A stretch of DNA of 52,406 nucleotides from Ignavibacteria bacterium (GTDB taxonomy: Bacteria; Bacteroidota; Ignavibacteria; Kapaibacteriales; UBA2268). Below, piece after piece: positions 31,668 through 41,065 of this stretch. Below the pieces are notes generated by a model. The model did not search any database. It saw only the letters and a list, made by a program, of their open reading frames with translations, and was not told the origin of the DNA. The translations under genes and the position numbers were made by a program. The first letter of the stretch is position 1. Every line of letters starts with the position of its first letter. The DNA lies in NCBI GenBank assembly GCA_016844745.1, contig JAERMQ010000060.1:1-52406 (forward strand). Direction: 5' to 3'.

Positions 31668-34493
31668 ATGTTTACTTTACAAACCCTTTTTCGGAAAAAT
31701 TACCTTCGGATTATCGGTACTGCAGCAGTCCTTGTTTTTCTTATTGCTCTTACTTTGAATATCCGCGCCCGTTCCAACGGCTCGGAATGGGGAAAAACAT
31801 CATCAACCTCTCAGGGTTGCAACTGCCATGCATCTTCAGCCAATACCGCTACTCAAGTAACAGTTGTTAGTCAAAGCGGTTCATTTTCCGTAGCAACTAA
31901 CGGTGTATTAACTTTAACTGTTACTGTAACAAATTCATCAAAACAAGCTGCAGGAGTTGATATTGCCGTAAAGACAACACAAACCGGAAGTACTGATGCC
32001 GGTACGTTGGAACCTGTATCAGGTTCAGGGCTTCAAACAACAAATGGTGAGTTAACTCATACAGAACCAAAGGCAATGTCCGGTGGTTCTGCTTCATTCC
32101 AGTTCACATGGACAGCGCCATCATCACCGGGAACATATTATTTACGTGCTGTAGGAAATGCAGTGAATGATAATAATTCAAATGATGCCGGTGATATTTG
32201 GAACTGGATGGCGGTTCAGCAAATAACCGTTACTCAACCCCCAACAATAACCTTAACTTCTCCTTCCGGTGGTGAAAACTGGTGCAAAGGGTCTCAGCAT
32301 AACATTACCTGGACAGCCCAAAATGTTACAAATGTTAACATCGATTTATCCTCGGACGGAGGAAGCAGTTTTCCGACAAGTCTGGCTACATCCCTTCCGG
32401 CAGCTTCCGGAAGTTGGCAATGGACAATTTCAAATTCTTTATCCTTCGGAAATCAATATCAGGTTAGAGTATCCGATGCTTCCAATGGTTCATTGAACAG
32501 CAAAAGCAATAATTTTACTTTACCGCAAGAAGTAGCAATAACGACACAACCTCAATCACAAACCGGGTGTACGGGTAATCCGGTTTCATTTTCCGTATCC
32601 GCATCAGGGACAGGCTTATCTTATGCATGGCGAAAAAATGGAACCAATATCAGTGGGGCTATCAATGCGACCTACACAATTTCAAGTATAGTTGCCGGTG
32701 ATGCAGGAAATTATGATTGTGTTGTTTCGGGTGCATGTGGGAATCCTGTTACATCTAATGCTGCAAGTTTATCAATTGATATTTCACCTAATATAACTCA
32801 ACAACCGGAATCAGTATTAGCTTGTCTCGGAGAGACAATAACCCTATCAGTGACGGCTGTAGGAACTGAGTTAACTTATAAATGGCAGAAAAACGGAACA
32901 GACATTCCCGGTGCAGCTTCGAGTTCTTTGATATTAAATAATTTTAGTTCGGATAATGTTGGTAGTTATACGTCAATAGTTAGCGGTAAATGCAATCCAT
33001 CGAGGACAAGCCAGGCTGCTGTATTAACATTAGCTACACAATTTCTCATAACCGAACAACCAGCACCGGTCAGCGTTTGCGAAGGCTCGAAAGCGACCTT
33101 TTCGGTAAAAGCTAACGGCTCTAATTTGCTATACCAGTGGAGAAAAGACGGGTCTAATATTACAGGTGCAAATTCTTCCACTTTTGCTATTAATAATTCT
33201 ACTCCTGCCGACCAGGGACAATATGATGTAATAATTTCCGGAAAGTGCATTTCGGAAACACCTACTTCCACAGCCATGCTGACTGTTTTACCAAAGCCTT
33301 CTATAACGCAGCAGCCGGCTAATCAGACTGTTACGGCAGGTACGGATGTTGAGTTTAAAATTACTTCATTAGGTACTGGATTAACATATCAGTGGAGGAA
33401 AAACAATACCAATATAACCGGAGCAAATACTTCTTCATTGAAAATAATTTCTGTGAAGATAGTTGATGCAGGCAATTATGATTGTGTTATAACAAATAAT
33501 TGTGGAAATGTAAATAGTTCAGTAGCGACTTTAACAGTTAACAGTGCTGGGACCGGTCCAGTACTTAGTTCAAACATTTCAACAGTTGATTTTGGTTTAG
33601 TGCTGATAGGAAATTCAAAGGATTCTTTAATTACGCAGTGTTTCAGGAATTCAGGAGATGCTGCATTGAATATTACAGCAATATCAATCACCGGAGCAAA
33701 TGCTTCAGAATTTTCACTATCCGGAGTATCTTTACCCTTAACTTTAAATGCAGGTGAAAGCAAATCTTTGACTATTAAATTTATGCCGACCACTCAAGGA
33801 ATGAAAACTGCTAAAATTGAATTTGCCAGCAATTCTGCAACCAATCCTTCAATTATGTTAAATGGGTTTAGCGGTAAAGTTGGGATCAATCAATCTACTA
33901 CTAAATTAGAATTTTCAAATGTAAATGTTGGTAGTTCTTCCGACAAAAATTTCGAATTAAATAATACCGGTTCGATTGATTTAAGCCTTAACTTTGCAAT
34001 AGTAGGTACTGATGCAGACCAATTCTCAATCACGGGTGCCACTAATCCTGTAATTATTTCAGCAGGAAGCAAAAAAGATGTTACAATCAGATATACTCCA
34101 AAGATTGGTTCGGTAGAGGCAAAAGCTGTTTTGCAAATTTCTTCAATGTATCTATCAACACCATTAGCAATTGCCCTTGAAGGAAAAGCAATATCATCCG
34201 TTGGAGATAATTTAGAAATCATATCCGGTATTGAAACATCTCCTAATCCTTCGGATGGTAATTTAGTATTCAATATCTCAACAACTCATCAGAATTTATC
34301 TGATTTATTTATAACAGATATGAATGGAAACGTTATAAAGAATTTCAACGATTTTTATTTAAATTCAGGTAAAAATGAAATCGTCTGGGATGGCAGGGAT
34401 AATGAAGGCAAACAATGCTCATCGGGTATTTACAATTTAATTGTTCGAAGTGGAAATAGCATTAAAGCAAGTAAGATTGTATTGAGCAGATAA
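31668..34493 (+). CDS. Choice-of-anchor V / Ig-like / choice-of-anchor D protein with T9SS domain (A)
   Basis: 941 residues. Signal/TM segment about 15-32, then TSSTSQGCNCH (C51, C53, H54), the start of a choice-of-anchor V domain to ~185 (ending YYLRAVGNAVN...GDIWNWM). A Ser/Pro-type domain with INWT/NITWTAQNVTNVNIDLSSDGG follows to ~290. Four Ig-like repeats each contain YxWRKNGTNIxGA and D-A-G-x-Y-D-C-V-(V/I) (about 290-630). Two choice-of-anchor D (ASPM-SPD-2-Hydin) domains and a T9SS type A domain (SPNPSDGNLVFN ... NEIVWDGRDNEGKQCSSGIYNLIV) complete it. Secreted or surface. The CXCH is haem-binding-like but one residue short of CXXCH. Confidence 0.85.
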   Translation: MFTLQTLFRKNYLRIIGTAAVLVFLIALTLNIRARSNGSEWGKTSSTSQGCNCHASSANTATQVTVVSQSGSFSVATNGVLTLTVTVTNSSKQAAGVDIAVKTTQTGSTDAGTLEPVSGSGLQTTNGELTHTEPKAMSGGSASFQFTWTAPSSPGTYYLRAVGNAVNDNNSNDAGDIWNWMAVQQITVTQPPTITLTSPSGGENWCKGSQHNITWTAQNVTNVNIDLSSDGGSSFPTSLATSLPAASGSWQWTISNSLSFGNQYQVRVSDASNGSLNSKSNNFTLPQEVAITTQPQSQTGCTGNPVSFSVSASGTGLSYAWRKNGTNISGAINATYTISSIVAGDAGNYDCVVSGACGNPVTSNAASLSIDISPNITQQPESVLACLGETITLSVTAVGTELTYKWQKNGTDIPGAASSSLILNNFSSDNVGSYTSIVSGKCNPSRTSQAAVLTLATQFLITEQPAPVSVCEGSKATFSVKANGSNLLYQWRKDGSNITGANSSTFAINNSTPADQGQYDVIISGKCISETPTSTAMLTVLPKPSITQQPANQTVTAGTDVEFKITSLGTGLTYQWRKNNTNITGANTSSLKIISVKIVDAGNYDCVITNNCGNVNSSVATLTVNSAGTGPVLSSNISTVDFGLVLIGNSKDSLITQCFRNSGDAALNITAISITGANASEFSLSGVSLPLTLNAGESKSLTIKFMPTTQGMKTAKIEFASNSATNPSIMLNGFSGKVGINQSTTKLEFSNVNVGSSSDKNFELNNTGSIDLSLNFAIVGTDADQFSITGATNPVIISAGSKKDVTIRYTPKIGSVEAKAVLQISSMYLSTPLAIALEGKAISSVGDNLEIISGIETSPNPSDGNLVFNISTTHQNLSDLFITDMNGNVIKNFNDFYLNSGKNEIVWDGRDNEGKQCSSGIYNLIVRSGNSIKASKIVLSR

Positions 34494-34562
34494 AGTTTAA
34501 AAACATAAATTTATCAACCATAGGGTTAACCTTATAGTTGAATATGGAACATTTTCAATAAT

Positions 34563-34600
34563 AAAAAACCCGGTATTGAATTAATATCGGGTTTTGTTTT
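34563..34600 (+). terminator. Rho-independent terminator of the choice-of-anchor V gene
   Basis: aaaacccggtattgaattaatatcgggttttg: stem of 8-10 bp with a T-rich 3' side, ~70 bases after the stop at 34493. Confidence 0.85.
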
Positions 34601-34613
34601 AAATGGATTTAAG

Positions 34614-34732
34614 ATGGGTTCTAAAAATTCAATGTAGACTGTCATTCTGAGCGAAGCGAAGAATCTATCTTGTTGATTTTAAAGAAGACTGGATTCTTCG
34701 CTTCGCTCAGAATGACAATTTTTAGAAGCCCC
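34614..34732. mobile_element. MITE 3, overlapping the 3' end of a coiled-coil gene
   Basis: Ends GGGTTCTAAAAATTC and AATTTTTAGAAGCCCC. The interior is nearly identical to MITE 1 (gagcgaagcgaagaatct...gattcttcgcttcgctc). Confidence 0.88.
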
Positions 34733-34951
34733 CGCATGAAAAACTGCTTCTTCCAATCGATAAATTCTTTTATCATGTTCAGCAACCGTTTCGAATTTAT
34801 CTGCCAATCTCATTACAGATAATCGTAATTCTCCGATAGCTACATTTGTTTTAGCTTGCTGTTCCTCGAGCTTTTCAAGTCTTTTATTTGTTTCGCGATG
34901 TTCGATTAGCATATCGGTAAGCAATTCTATTATTTTAGGGTCTTCATTCAT
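34679..34951 (-). CDS. Small coiled-coil protein with MITE-encoded C-terminus
   Basis: 90 residues from ATG at 34951, aligned with the start of the paralogue upstream; the frame is open to 34978. MNEDPKIIELLTDMLIEHRETNKRLEKLEEQQAKTNVAIGELRLSVMRLADKFETV is a helical, coiled-coil-forming protein of unknown function. The paralogue ends EDAVFHV. Here the frame runs on through MITE 3 to add GASKNCHSERSEESSLL, the classical translation of the MITE arm. The C-terminus is therefore insertion-derived. Confidence 0.7.
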   Translation of the reverse strand: MNEDPKIIELLTDMLIEHRETNKRLEKLEEQQAKTNVAIGELRLSVMRLADKFETVAEHDKRIYRLEEAVFHAGASKNCHSERSEESSLL

Positions 34952-34974
34952 TATCATCCTATAAATTAATTTTC

Positions 34975-35217
34975 TCAAACATGGAACACTGCATCTTCCA
35001 GCTTATTAATTCTTTTCTCATGTTCGCTTACAATTTCGAATTTATCTGCTAATCTCATTACTGATAGCCGTAATTCTCCAATAGCTACATTAGTTTTAGC
35101 TTGCTGTTCCTCGAGCTTTTCAAGTCTGGAATTAGTAATACGCTGCTCATTAAGCATATTCCTCTGCTCTAAGAGCATATCGGTCAGCAGTTCGATTATT
35201 TTAGGGTCTTCGTTCAT
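34975..35217 (-). CDS. Small coiled-coil protein, intact paralogue
   Basis: 80 residues: MNEDPKIIELLTDMLLEQRNMLNEQRITNSRLEKLEEQQAKTNVAIGELRLSVMRLADKFEIV...LEDAVFHV. ~85% identical by eye to the downstream paralogue apart from an LNEQRNM-type insert. No family is recognised. The resemblance to the coiled-coil segments of DUF3782/DUF1640-type proteins may be only compositional. The two genes are tandem duplicates ending in opposite fates. Confidence 0.7.
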   Translation of the reverse strand: MNEDPKIIELLTDMLLEQRNMLNEQRITNSRLEKLEEQQAKTNVAIGELRLSVMRLADKFEIVSEHEKRINKLEDAVFHV

Positions 35218-35311
35218 AATTTACCTTTAATAATTTCCAACTAAAACGGAATTTTACATATCTTATTTTAAATCAAATTATTATTACAAAAAAATTTAAT
35301 TTTCAAATTAA

Positions 35312-35836
35312 TTATCTATTCAAAACTCCAACATACTCTACCCAAGGACCAACTTCAATTTTATACTGTTTTGCCATTACCCTTACAATTTGAGCAATGT
35401 GCGTCATATCGTGAGTGACCCAAGTTGAAAACAGTTGGCGCAAAGTAACAGAGCCAAAACGTGGATGAATACCTGTTTTATCCAAATCAACTTCATTTAG
35501 ATTTTTATCTTTTAGTATTTGTAAATTTCTTAATCTACAATCTTTAAATTCCATTAAAAGCTGTTCAAGAGTCTTGCCTTTGCTTTCAATGAATTGCGCA
35601 AACCTGTCATAAGGAGCAAATCGTTTATCCTGCAAACAGGAAAGAATAACTTCCATCCTTACGAGCCAATCGGTTCTTTCTCCATGGATTAAATGTCCGA
35701 TTACATCATAAGGGCTCCAGGTATCAGGACCTTCGTTATTCATAACCCATTCTTCTGATAAGCCACTTAACATGGTTTCCAAAACAAACGGAGTTCTTTC
35801 GAGTATCTCTATGGATTTAGGTATTTCGAATTTCAT
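35312..35836 (-). CDS. DinB-like (DinB_2) family protein
   Basis: 174 residues. A four-helix DinB/YfiT-like fold is suggested by metal-type histidines: YDVIGHLIHGERTDW (His at about 48), and SVTLRQLFSTWVTHDMTHIAQIVRVMAKQY (H-D-x-x-H), the classical DinB_2 motif. These proteins act as thiol-dependent transferases or hydrolases. The exact substrate cannot be told. Confidence 0.85.
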   Translation of the reverse strand: MKFEIPKSIEILERTPFVLETMLSGLSEEWVMNNEGPDTWSPYDVIGHLIHGERTDWLVRMEVILSCLQDKRFAPYDRFAQFIESKGKTLEQLLMEFKDCRLRNLQILKDKNLNEVDLDKTGIHPRFGSVTLRQLFSTWVTHDMTHIAQIVRVMAKQYKIEVGPWVEYVGVLNR

Positions 35837-35904
35837 AGCTAATATCTAATATTGTTGATAATTTGTTACATATATAGATGTTGTCTTATATGTCAATAAG
35901 AAGC

Positions 35905-35975
35905 GTCATTCGTAAGCGAAGCGAAGAATCCAGTCCCAATGCTGCTTATGTATTCTTCACTTCGCTTACGAATGA
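35905..35975. mobile_element. MITE 4
   Basis: gtcattcgtaagcgaagcgaagaatcc / gattcttcacttcgcttacgaatgac inverted repeats around a short loop (ctgcttatgtatt). It is followed by a copy of the ttgacttttcacacaacctcatc segment also seen near 10060. Confidence 0.85.
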
Positions 35976-36051
35976 CATTTTTTTTGACTTTTCACACAAC
36001 CTCATCCGCAGGAATGCAAATCCGGTAGAATTTAACCACCTTTTAATGACA

Positions 36052-36795
36052 TCAATTCTTTTTAATGAAAACTAATTGAAGGGCATCGCTGGGAAGAGGC
36101 ATTTCGTCGTAAGTTTTACCTTCTAATATTCTGCCGTTTTTCTTTTTATTGGTTCCGCCCCATTGCTTAAAGAAGAATTTTACATTTGCCTTTAAACATT
36201 GTTCTTTAATATCCAACACCCAGTCCGGTTTAATTGGTCTTGGTTTCCTGCCGCTTTCACCACCAACTATAACCCAATCTATACCAGATAAATTCATTCC
36301 GGGTATAGCAGAAATTAATGGTTCGCAGGAAAGGAATTTGACTCTTGCTTTGGTTTGCCGGAGCAAATCAATTCGCTGAACTACCTTTGAATCTTCGACA
36401 GTGACACCCATCCAGATATTATGTCCCCATTCAAGTTGGTTATTTAGTTCCATTAATCTATCAGCTCTTTTGGTCAGTATTTGGAACACATGATGAGGAT
36501 TATCATTCATTACATCGAACACTTTCTTAAGAAATGATAAGGGGATATCTTTATGGAATAAATCGCTCATCGAATTTACGAAGACCATTCTCGGCTTCTT
36601 CCAGGAGTAGGGGTCGCGCAGCGAATCTTCGTGTAAAGTGAGCTTAAAGGCATTTTCATATTTTTTGACGCCCATTCCCTGCAAACGTTTTGCCATTACC
36701 TCGGCATAGCAGAACTTGCATCCCGAAGTAATTTTATCGCATCCGGTAGTAGGATTCCAGGTTACGTCGGTCCATTCAATACGAGTTGTTGCCAT
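36052..36795 (-). CDS. DUF5131 / phage Gp37-Gp68-family three-Cys protein
   Basis: 247 residues. IEWTDVTWNPTTGCDKITSGCKFCYAEVMAKRLQ carries three cysteines (C19, C26, C29), the C-x6-C-x2-C-Y pattern of this family. Next come MVFVNSMSDLFH, FQILTKRADRL, IWMGVTVED, FLSCEPLI and WVIVGGESG-x-x-x-R-P, the typical order for DUF5131. The arrangement resembles a radical-SAM-like fold. Its chemistry is uncharacterised to my knowledge. Starts 2 bases after the tcmP stop, so probably co-translated. Confidence 0.93.
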   Translation of the reverse strand: MATTRIEWTDVTWNPTTGCDKITSGCKFCYAEVMAKRLQGMGVKKYENAFKLTLHEDSLRDPYSWKKPRMVFVNSMSDLFHKDIPLSFLKKVFDVMNDNPHHVFQILTKRADRLMELNNQLEWGHNIWMGVTVEDSKVVQRIDLLRQTKARVKFLSCEPLISAIPGMNLSGIDWVIVGGESGRKPRPIKPDWVLDIKEQCLKANVKFFFKQWGGTNKKKNGRILEGKTYDEMPLPSDALQLVFIKKN

Positions 36796-36797
36796 GA

Positions 36798-37646
36798 TTA
36801 AAATCCTAATGATGGTTGAGAATTTGAATATTTTTGAATATCATTCCAAAACTTTTTTCCAAGGGGATGTCTTGAATAAAAAATTAAATGATAAAGAGGT
36901 AAATTTTTCACATTTGACCTAATTTGTGGAAAATTTTCAGGTTCTAAATATTGTATTGAATTAAATTTGTTATTTAATGAATTAAAAATAAATAATGATA
37001 ATGATTCATTTGATTTTGAATAATTTTGATACCAATTATTTTCTCCAATTAAGTCTGCTATAACACTTGAGTTATCTTTTATATAGTTATGCTCATTTCT
37101 AATAGAAGATATCTCAGAAAGATTTAATAATATATCAACAAGGTATTTACTCATTTTTTGTATAGTATTAAATTTAATATTTAAAGAAAATGGATCAATA
37201 AAGCAAAAACTGAGTATCTTATTTTTTTTTGAAAATCGTGGCAATGCATCCATTATCTTTTCAATATTTTCATTACAATCACCTAGTATATATGAGATAT
37301 CTAAATTATTATATCTACTTCTACTTCGATTTTTTAATGCTTCCAACCTTTCTTCATCCTTTTCACAAAAAATATATTTATCGAACTTAATTGGTAATTC
37401 CATGGCAATAAGAGGGGATCCAAGAATTGTTTTACCAGTTTCTTTTATTTTACAGATACCGCTCCCTGAAAACAAATCAATATAAACTAACTTATCCCAT
37501 CTTTCTTTCATTGAATTAGTAAAGATTGAAGCATAATGTCCAAAATATTTTAATTTATCCATAGACCATTGTCTAACTTCTGGAATACAAAGGTTATCAG
37601 ATTCAACTTCGATAATTGGATCAAATCGAGGTCCCTTTACTTTCAT
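36798..37646 (-). CDS. tcmP: Three-Cys-motif partner protein (TcmP)
   Basis: 282 residues. W-S-x-x-K-L-x-x-x-x-x-Y followed by VYIDLFSGSGIC (about 54-65) is the N-terminal part of a Rossmann-like fold. FCEKDEERLEAL and FCFIDPFSLNIKF complete the SAM-dependent-methyltransferase-like pattern of TcmP. TcmP genes sit next to DUF5131 (three-Cys) genes in many bacteria and phages, and the pair is found in mobile or defence-like neighbourhoods. The reaction is unknown. AT-rich relative to neighbours (runs of AAT/ATA codons), suggesting recent transfer. Confidence 0.88.
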   Translation of the reverse strand: MKVKGPRFDPIIEVESDNLCIPEVRQWSMDKLKYFGHYASIFTNSMKERWDKLVYIDLFSGSGICKIKETGKTILGSPLIAMELPIKFDKYIFCEKDEERLEALKNRSRSRYNNLDISYILGDCNENIEKIMDALPRFSKKNKILSFCFIDPFSLNIKFNTIQKMSKYLVDILLNLSEISSIRNEHNYIKDNSSVIADLIGENNWYQNYSKSNESLSLFIFNSLNNKFNSIQYLEPENFPQIRSNVKNLPLYHLIFYSRHPLGKKFWNDIQKYSNSQPSLGF

Positions 37647-37780
37647 GCTAACTTTTTGAATTTATGATTATTATTCATTTCTTCTTAACATATATTATTA
37701 ATTTATAGCAAAAAAACTTTTAAACCTTCAATAACCAAATATGTCAACAAATATACTAAATTTTATAACTTATAATTCAT

Positions 37781-37827
37781 AATTAGTAATTAGTAATTAG
37801 TAATTAGTAATTAGTAATTAGTAATTA
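37781..37827. repeat. 7-bp tandem repeat (attagta) at the stop of a T9SS gene
   Basis: About 6.5 copies of the heptamer taattag run up to and include the TAA of the 37825-40647 gene (minus strand). Confidence 0.95.
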
Positions 37828-40647
37828 CCTGATTAATATCACCTTTTGAATTTGGAACTTATTCCCTGATTTTAACAAAAGATTATAAACGCCGGAAGAG
37901 CATTGCTTTCTGTTATTATCCGAGCCATCCCATAAAATTTCATTCTCCCCTTCCAATAAAAATATTTCCCCAAATGAATGAACAACAGTACCATTCAAAT
38001 CGGTAATGAGAATATCCACCGGGCTTGGTGTTAATCCGGTAATCATAAATCGAATCGCTCCATCGGAAGGATTTGGAGAAGATATAATGCTTGAAATGAA
38101 ATCTATCTTATCATCAACGGAATTTGTTGCCTGACCATTCAACTCGATATCAACAGCTTTCATTAAATAAGAGGATGTTAAATGCAAATATGCAGTAGCC
38201 TTTTGTGTATTAACAGGTGAATACCGGATTGTAAGCGTTGCTTTACTTCCCACGGGAATTAATACCGGACTAGTAGTACCGATTAATGAAAATAAATTGG
38301 CATTAGGACCAATAATTGTTAATCCCAAATTCAGGGTTATTGAACTATTATTGGTAATATCGAAAACTTTATCCTGAGTGGTTCCGATAAAGGGATTAAA
38401 ATCAAGTTTCATCGAAGATACATCAACGCTTATAGTAGGACTTTCGGCGCTTAATGTAATCGATGGATTGATTTGTGCATTACTTGTAAATTCAATTTTT
38501 GCTGTTTTTGTCCCGATTGAAGTCGGAGTGAATTTGACCTGAAGACTTCTGCTTTCATTAACATTTAAATTATATGGTAATGTCATATTTAAGATTGAAA
38601 ATTCAGATGCATTCGCTCCGGTGATTTGAATATTTGAAATCGTTAATGCTGAATTTCCGGTATTTTTCATACATTGAGCTAAAAGTGAATCTTTAGAACT
38701 TCCAATTAACACTATTCCAAAGTCAACTTCTGTTTGGCTTAAAGTGAGAATTGGTCCCGAACCTAAAGGAGTTACTGTAAGGATTGCCGGATTGGAAGTA
38801 GTACCGGAGCAGTTATTTGATACAACGCAGTCATAACTACCGGCATCCGTTAATTTAACGCTCTTTAAATCCAAAGATGAATTTGTTGCAAGGGCGATAT
38901 AAACGGAATTTTTTCTCCATTGATAATTGAGGTTTGGTCCGGTAGCTATTACTGATAAAGAAACATCATCACCCTCCCTAACATTTTGAGTAACGGGATG
39001 AGCAGTTATTTTCGGATTTTGAATAATTGTTATGGTTGCTGATTGAGAGGTTGTGGTTGGGGGGCATAAACCGGTTACTACTACAGCGTACAGCCCTGCA
39101 TCAGTAATTGCTACGCTATTAATTGAAAAAGTAGCAGAAGTAGCATTTGGAATATTTGTCCCGTTTTTCCTCCATTGGTACTGCATACCTGTGCTACCGG
39201 TTGCGTTTACAGTTAATACTGCTTTTGTTCCTTCGCAAATATTCTGTGATGTTGGTTGTGTTGAAATGGAAGGGCGTGTTGCAACTGTCAAGGCAACGAG
39301 CTGACTTGTTTGAGATGGCAGGCATTTCCCTGTTACAATAACTCTATAATCTCCGGCATCAGAATTAGTAACATTTATTATGGAGTAGGTAGCAGAGTTA
39401 GCCCCACTAATATTCGTTCCGTTTTTTTGCCATTGGTATGTTAAATCGCTCCCTGTGGCAACAACATAGAATGAGGTATTTCCATTAGTACATATTTCCT
39501 GTGGCGTTGGTTGTTGAGTTATAGCAGTTAAAATATTGACAATTAATGTAGCAGAATTTGATGATACAGGCGCACATAAGCTTGAAACAACGCAATCGTA
39601 TATACCTGCATCGCCCACTGCAGCGCTCGGTTTAGCATAAGTCGAGGTATTAGCCCCTATGATATTGGACCCGTTTTTGCGCCATTGGTATTGCAAAGCA
39701 TCTCCGGTTGCGGCAACCATAAATGAGAAAGGCAAACCAATGCATAATTCTTGTGACTGCGGATGTCCGGTAATAGATGCCGATTGGGTTATAGTAAAAT
39801 TATTGCTTATGCTTGTTAGATTAGAGTTAGAAGCATCGGAAATTCGAATCTTATATTGAGTTCCGGAAGGTAATAATGATGAAATATTCCATGTCCATTG
39901 ACCGAATGATGCCGGAACAGAAGAAGCCAGGTTAATCGGATAAGTATTTCCGCCATCCGATGATTGGTCAATGTTGACATTCTGCACACTTTGCGAAGTC
40001 CAGGCTATATAATGTTGTGAACCGACACACCACTGTTCTCCTCCAACAGGGGAGGTAATTGTTATTGTCGATGCCGATGATACTGTTAAAGCCTGGACGG
40101 GCATCCAATTCCAAAGGTCATTTCCATCGGCAACTCCGTTATTGTTAGTGGCTATTCCAATAGAACGTAAATAATAAGTGCCTTCAGTCGAGGGAGCAGT
40201 CCATACAAATACATAAGAAGCAGAGCCACCGGAAATCAATTTAGGTGATGAATGAACTAATTCGTTGTTTAAAAGTCTCAATCCGGAACCTGTTTGAAAG
40301 GATAGTGTACCAACATTGGTTTCACTTGTTTGAGTCATTTTAACTCCTATCCCTACTCCTGCTGTAGTTTTAGTTGAATTAGTTATTGTAATGGTGAAAG
40401 TTAGAGAAGCACCCGGGGCACAGGAAAATAAGCTGTTAGCGCTTACTACACTGACTTGAGTTGCTGAAATTGTTGCCGATGCATGGCACGCCGATGCACA
40501 TCCCTGGGATGTCGATGATGTACGACCGGTTCTTCCATCCGGTTCGGCTTTGAGTTTGCTTATAATCGAAAAAATTAAAATAATTGACAATACTAATAAA
40601 GTCATTAATTTTGTAATCTTTAACAAATGAGAAAATTTTGTTTTCAT
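37825..40647 (-). CDS. Choice-of-anchor V / Ig-like / choice-of-anchor D protein with T9SS domain (B)
   Basis: 940 residues, paralogue of 31668-34493 with the same domain order: TM/signal ~12-32, TSSTSQGCASACH (C50, C54, H55), choice-of-anchor V domain to ~190, four to five Ig-like repeats with YQWRKNG(S/T)NI and DAG-Y-DCVV, two choice-of-anchor D domains, and a T9SS C-terminus (SPNPSDGAIRFMI ... NEILWDGSDNNRKQCSSGVYNLLL). The spacing is CX3CH instead of the CXCH of A and CX4CH of C. Secreted. Confidence 0.85.
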   Translation of the reverse strand: MKTKFSHLLKITKLMTLLVLSIILIFSIISKLKAEPDGRTGRTSSTSQGCASACHASATISATQVSVVSANSLFSCAPGASLTFTITITNSTKTTAGVGIGVKMTQTSETNVGTLSFQTGSGLRLLNNELVHSSPKLISGGSASYVFVWTAPSTEGTYYLRSIGIATNNNGVADGNDLWNWMPVQALTVSSASTITITSPVGGEQWCVGSQHYIAWTSQSVQNVNIDQSSDGGNTYPINLASSVPASFGQWTWNISSLLPSGTQYKIRISDASNSNLTSISNNFTITQSASITGHPQSQELCIGLPFSFMVAATGDALQYQWRKNGSNIIGANTSTYAKPSAAVGDAGIYDCVVSSLCAPVSSNSATLIVNILTAITQQPTPQEICTNGNTSFYVVATGSDLTYQWQKNGTNISGANSATYSIINVTNSDAGDYRVIVTGKCLPSQTSQLVALTVATRPSISTQPTSQNICEGTKAVLTVNATGSTGMQYQWRKNGTNIPNATSATFSINSVAITDAGLYAVVVTGLCPPTTTSQSATITIIQNPKITAHPVTQNVREGDDVSLSVIATGPNLNYQWRKNSVYIALATNSSLDLKSVKLTDAGSYDCVVSNNCSGTTSNPAILTVTPLGSGPILTLSQTEVDFGIVLIGSSKDSLLAQCMKNTGNSALTISNIQITGANASEFSILNMTLPYNLNVNESRSLQVKFTPTSIGTKTAKIEFTSNAQINPSITLSAESPTISVDVSSMKLDFNPFIGTTQDKVFDITNNSSITLNLGLTIIGPNANLFSLIGTTSPVLIPVGSKATLTIRYSPVNTQKATAYLHLTSSYLMKAVDIELNGQATNSVDDKIDFISSIISSPNPSDGAIRFMITGLTPSPVDILITDLNGTVVHSFGEIFLLEGENEILWDGSDNNRKQCSSGVYNLLLKSGNKFQIQKVILIR

Positions 40648-40793
40648 AAAGCACCTTTGCTTTTGAATTTATAAATAGGTAATTACTATCAATGTGCAAT
40701 CATATAAAGAAACAATCCAGAAAATTGTTGATGATAATTTGGTTTCCATTTTCATTCCTTTCAATACTATACAAATTTACTCGCAAAGAAGGT

Positions 40794-40873
40794 AATAACA
40801 CACCCCTTAATCCCCTCTCAAGAGGGGAATAATTTTATTCCCCTCTTGAGAGGGGATTAAGGGGTGTGTTATT
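40794..40873. repeat. ~80-bp hairpin (REP/MITE-like)
   Basis: Left arm aataacacaccccttaatcccctctcaagaggggaat, right arm its near-perfect complement, with a 6-base loop. It is analogous to the hairpin at 13951 but of different sequence. Confidence 0.9.
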
Positions 40874-40969
40874 AATTTCTGTATAAAACATTGTATTAGT
40901 CAAGTATCAACTATAACTTTAATACTAAATCGACGACCTGAAAAATGATTTATTGTCAGTAAAAAAGAA

Positions 40970-41002
40970 AGATGTCCAACATCTCCCGGATGTTGGACAT
41001 CT
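40970..41002. repeat. Palindrome of 15-3-15 architecture (compensated variant)
   Basis: AGATGTCCAACATCT-ccc-GGATGTTGGACATCT: differs from the copy at 1616 by a T-to-A change in the left arm and the matching A-to-T in the right arm, so pairing is kept. It lies in the 3' flank of the 41066-41938 gene. Confidence 0.9.
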
Positions 41003-41065
41003 ACTCAATTCCTGATTAATATTTTCTTATTTAAAGCGCCTTAATTGCGGCAATCTACTCCTGCA

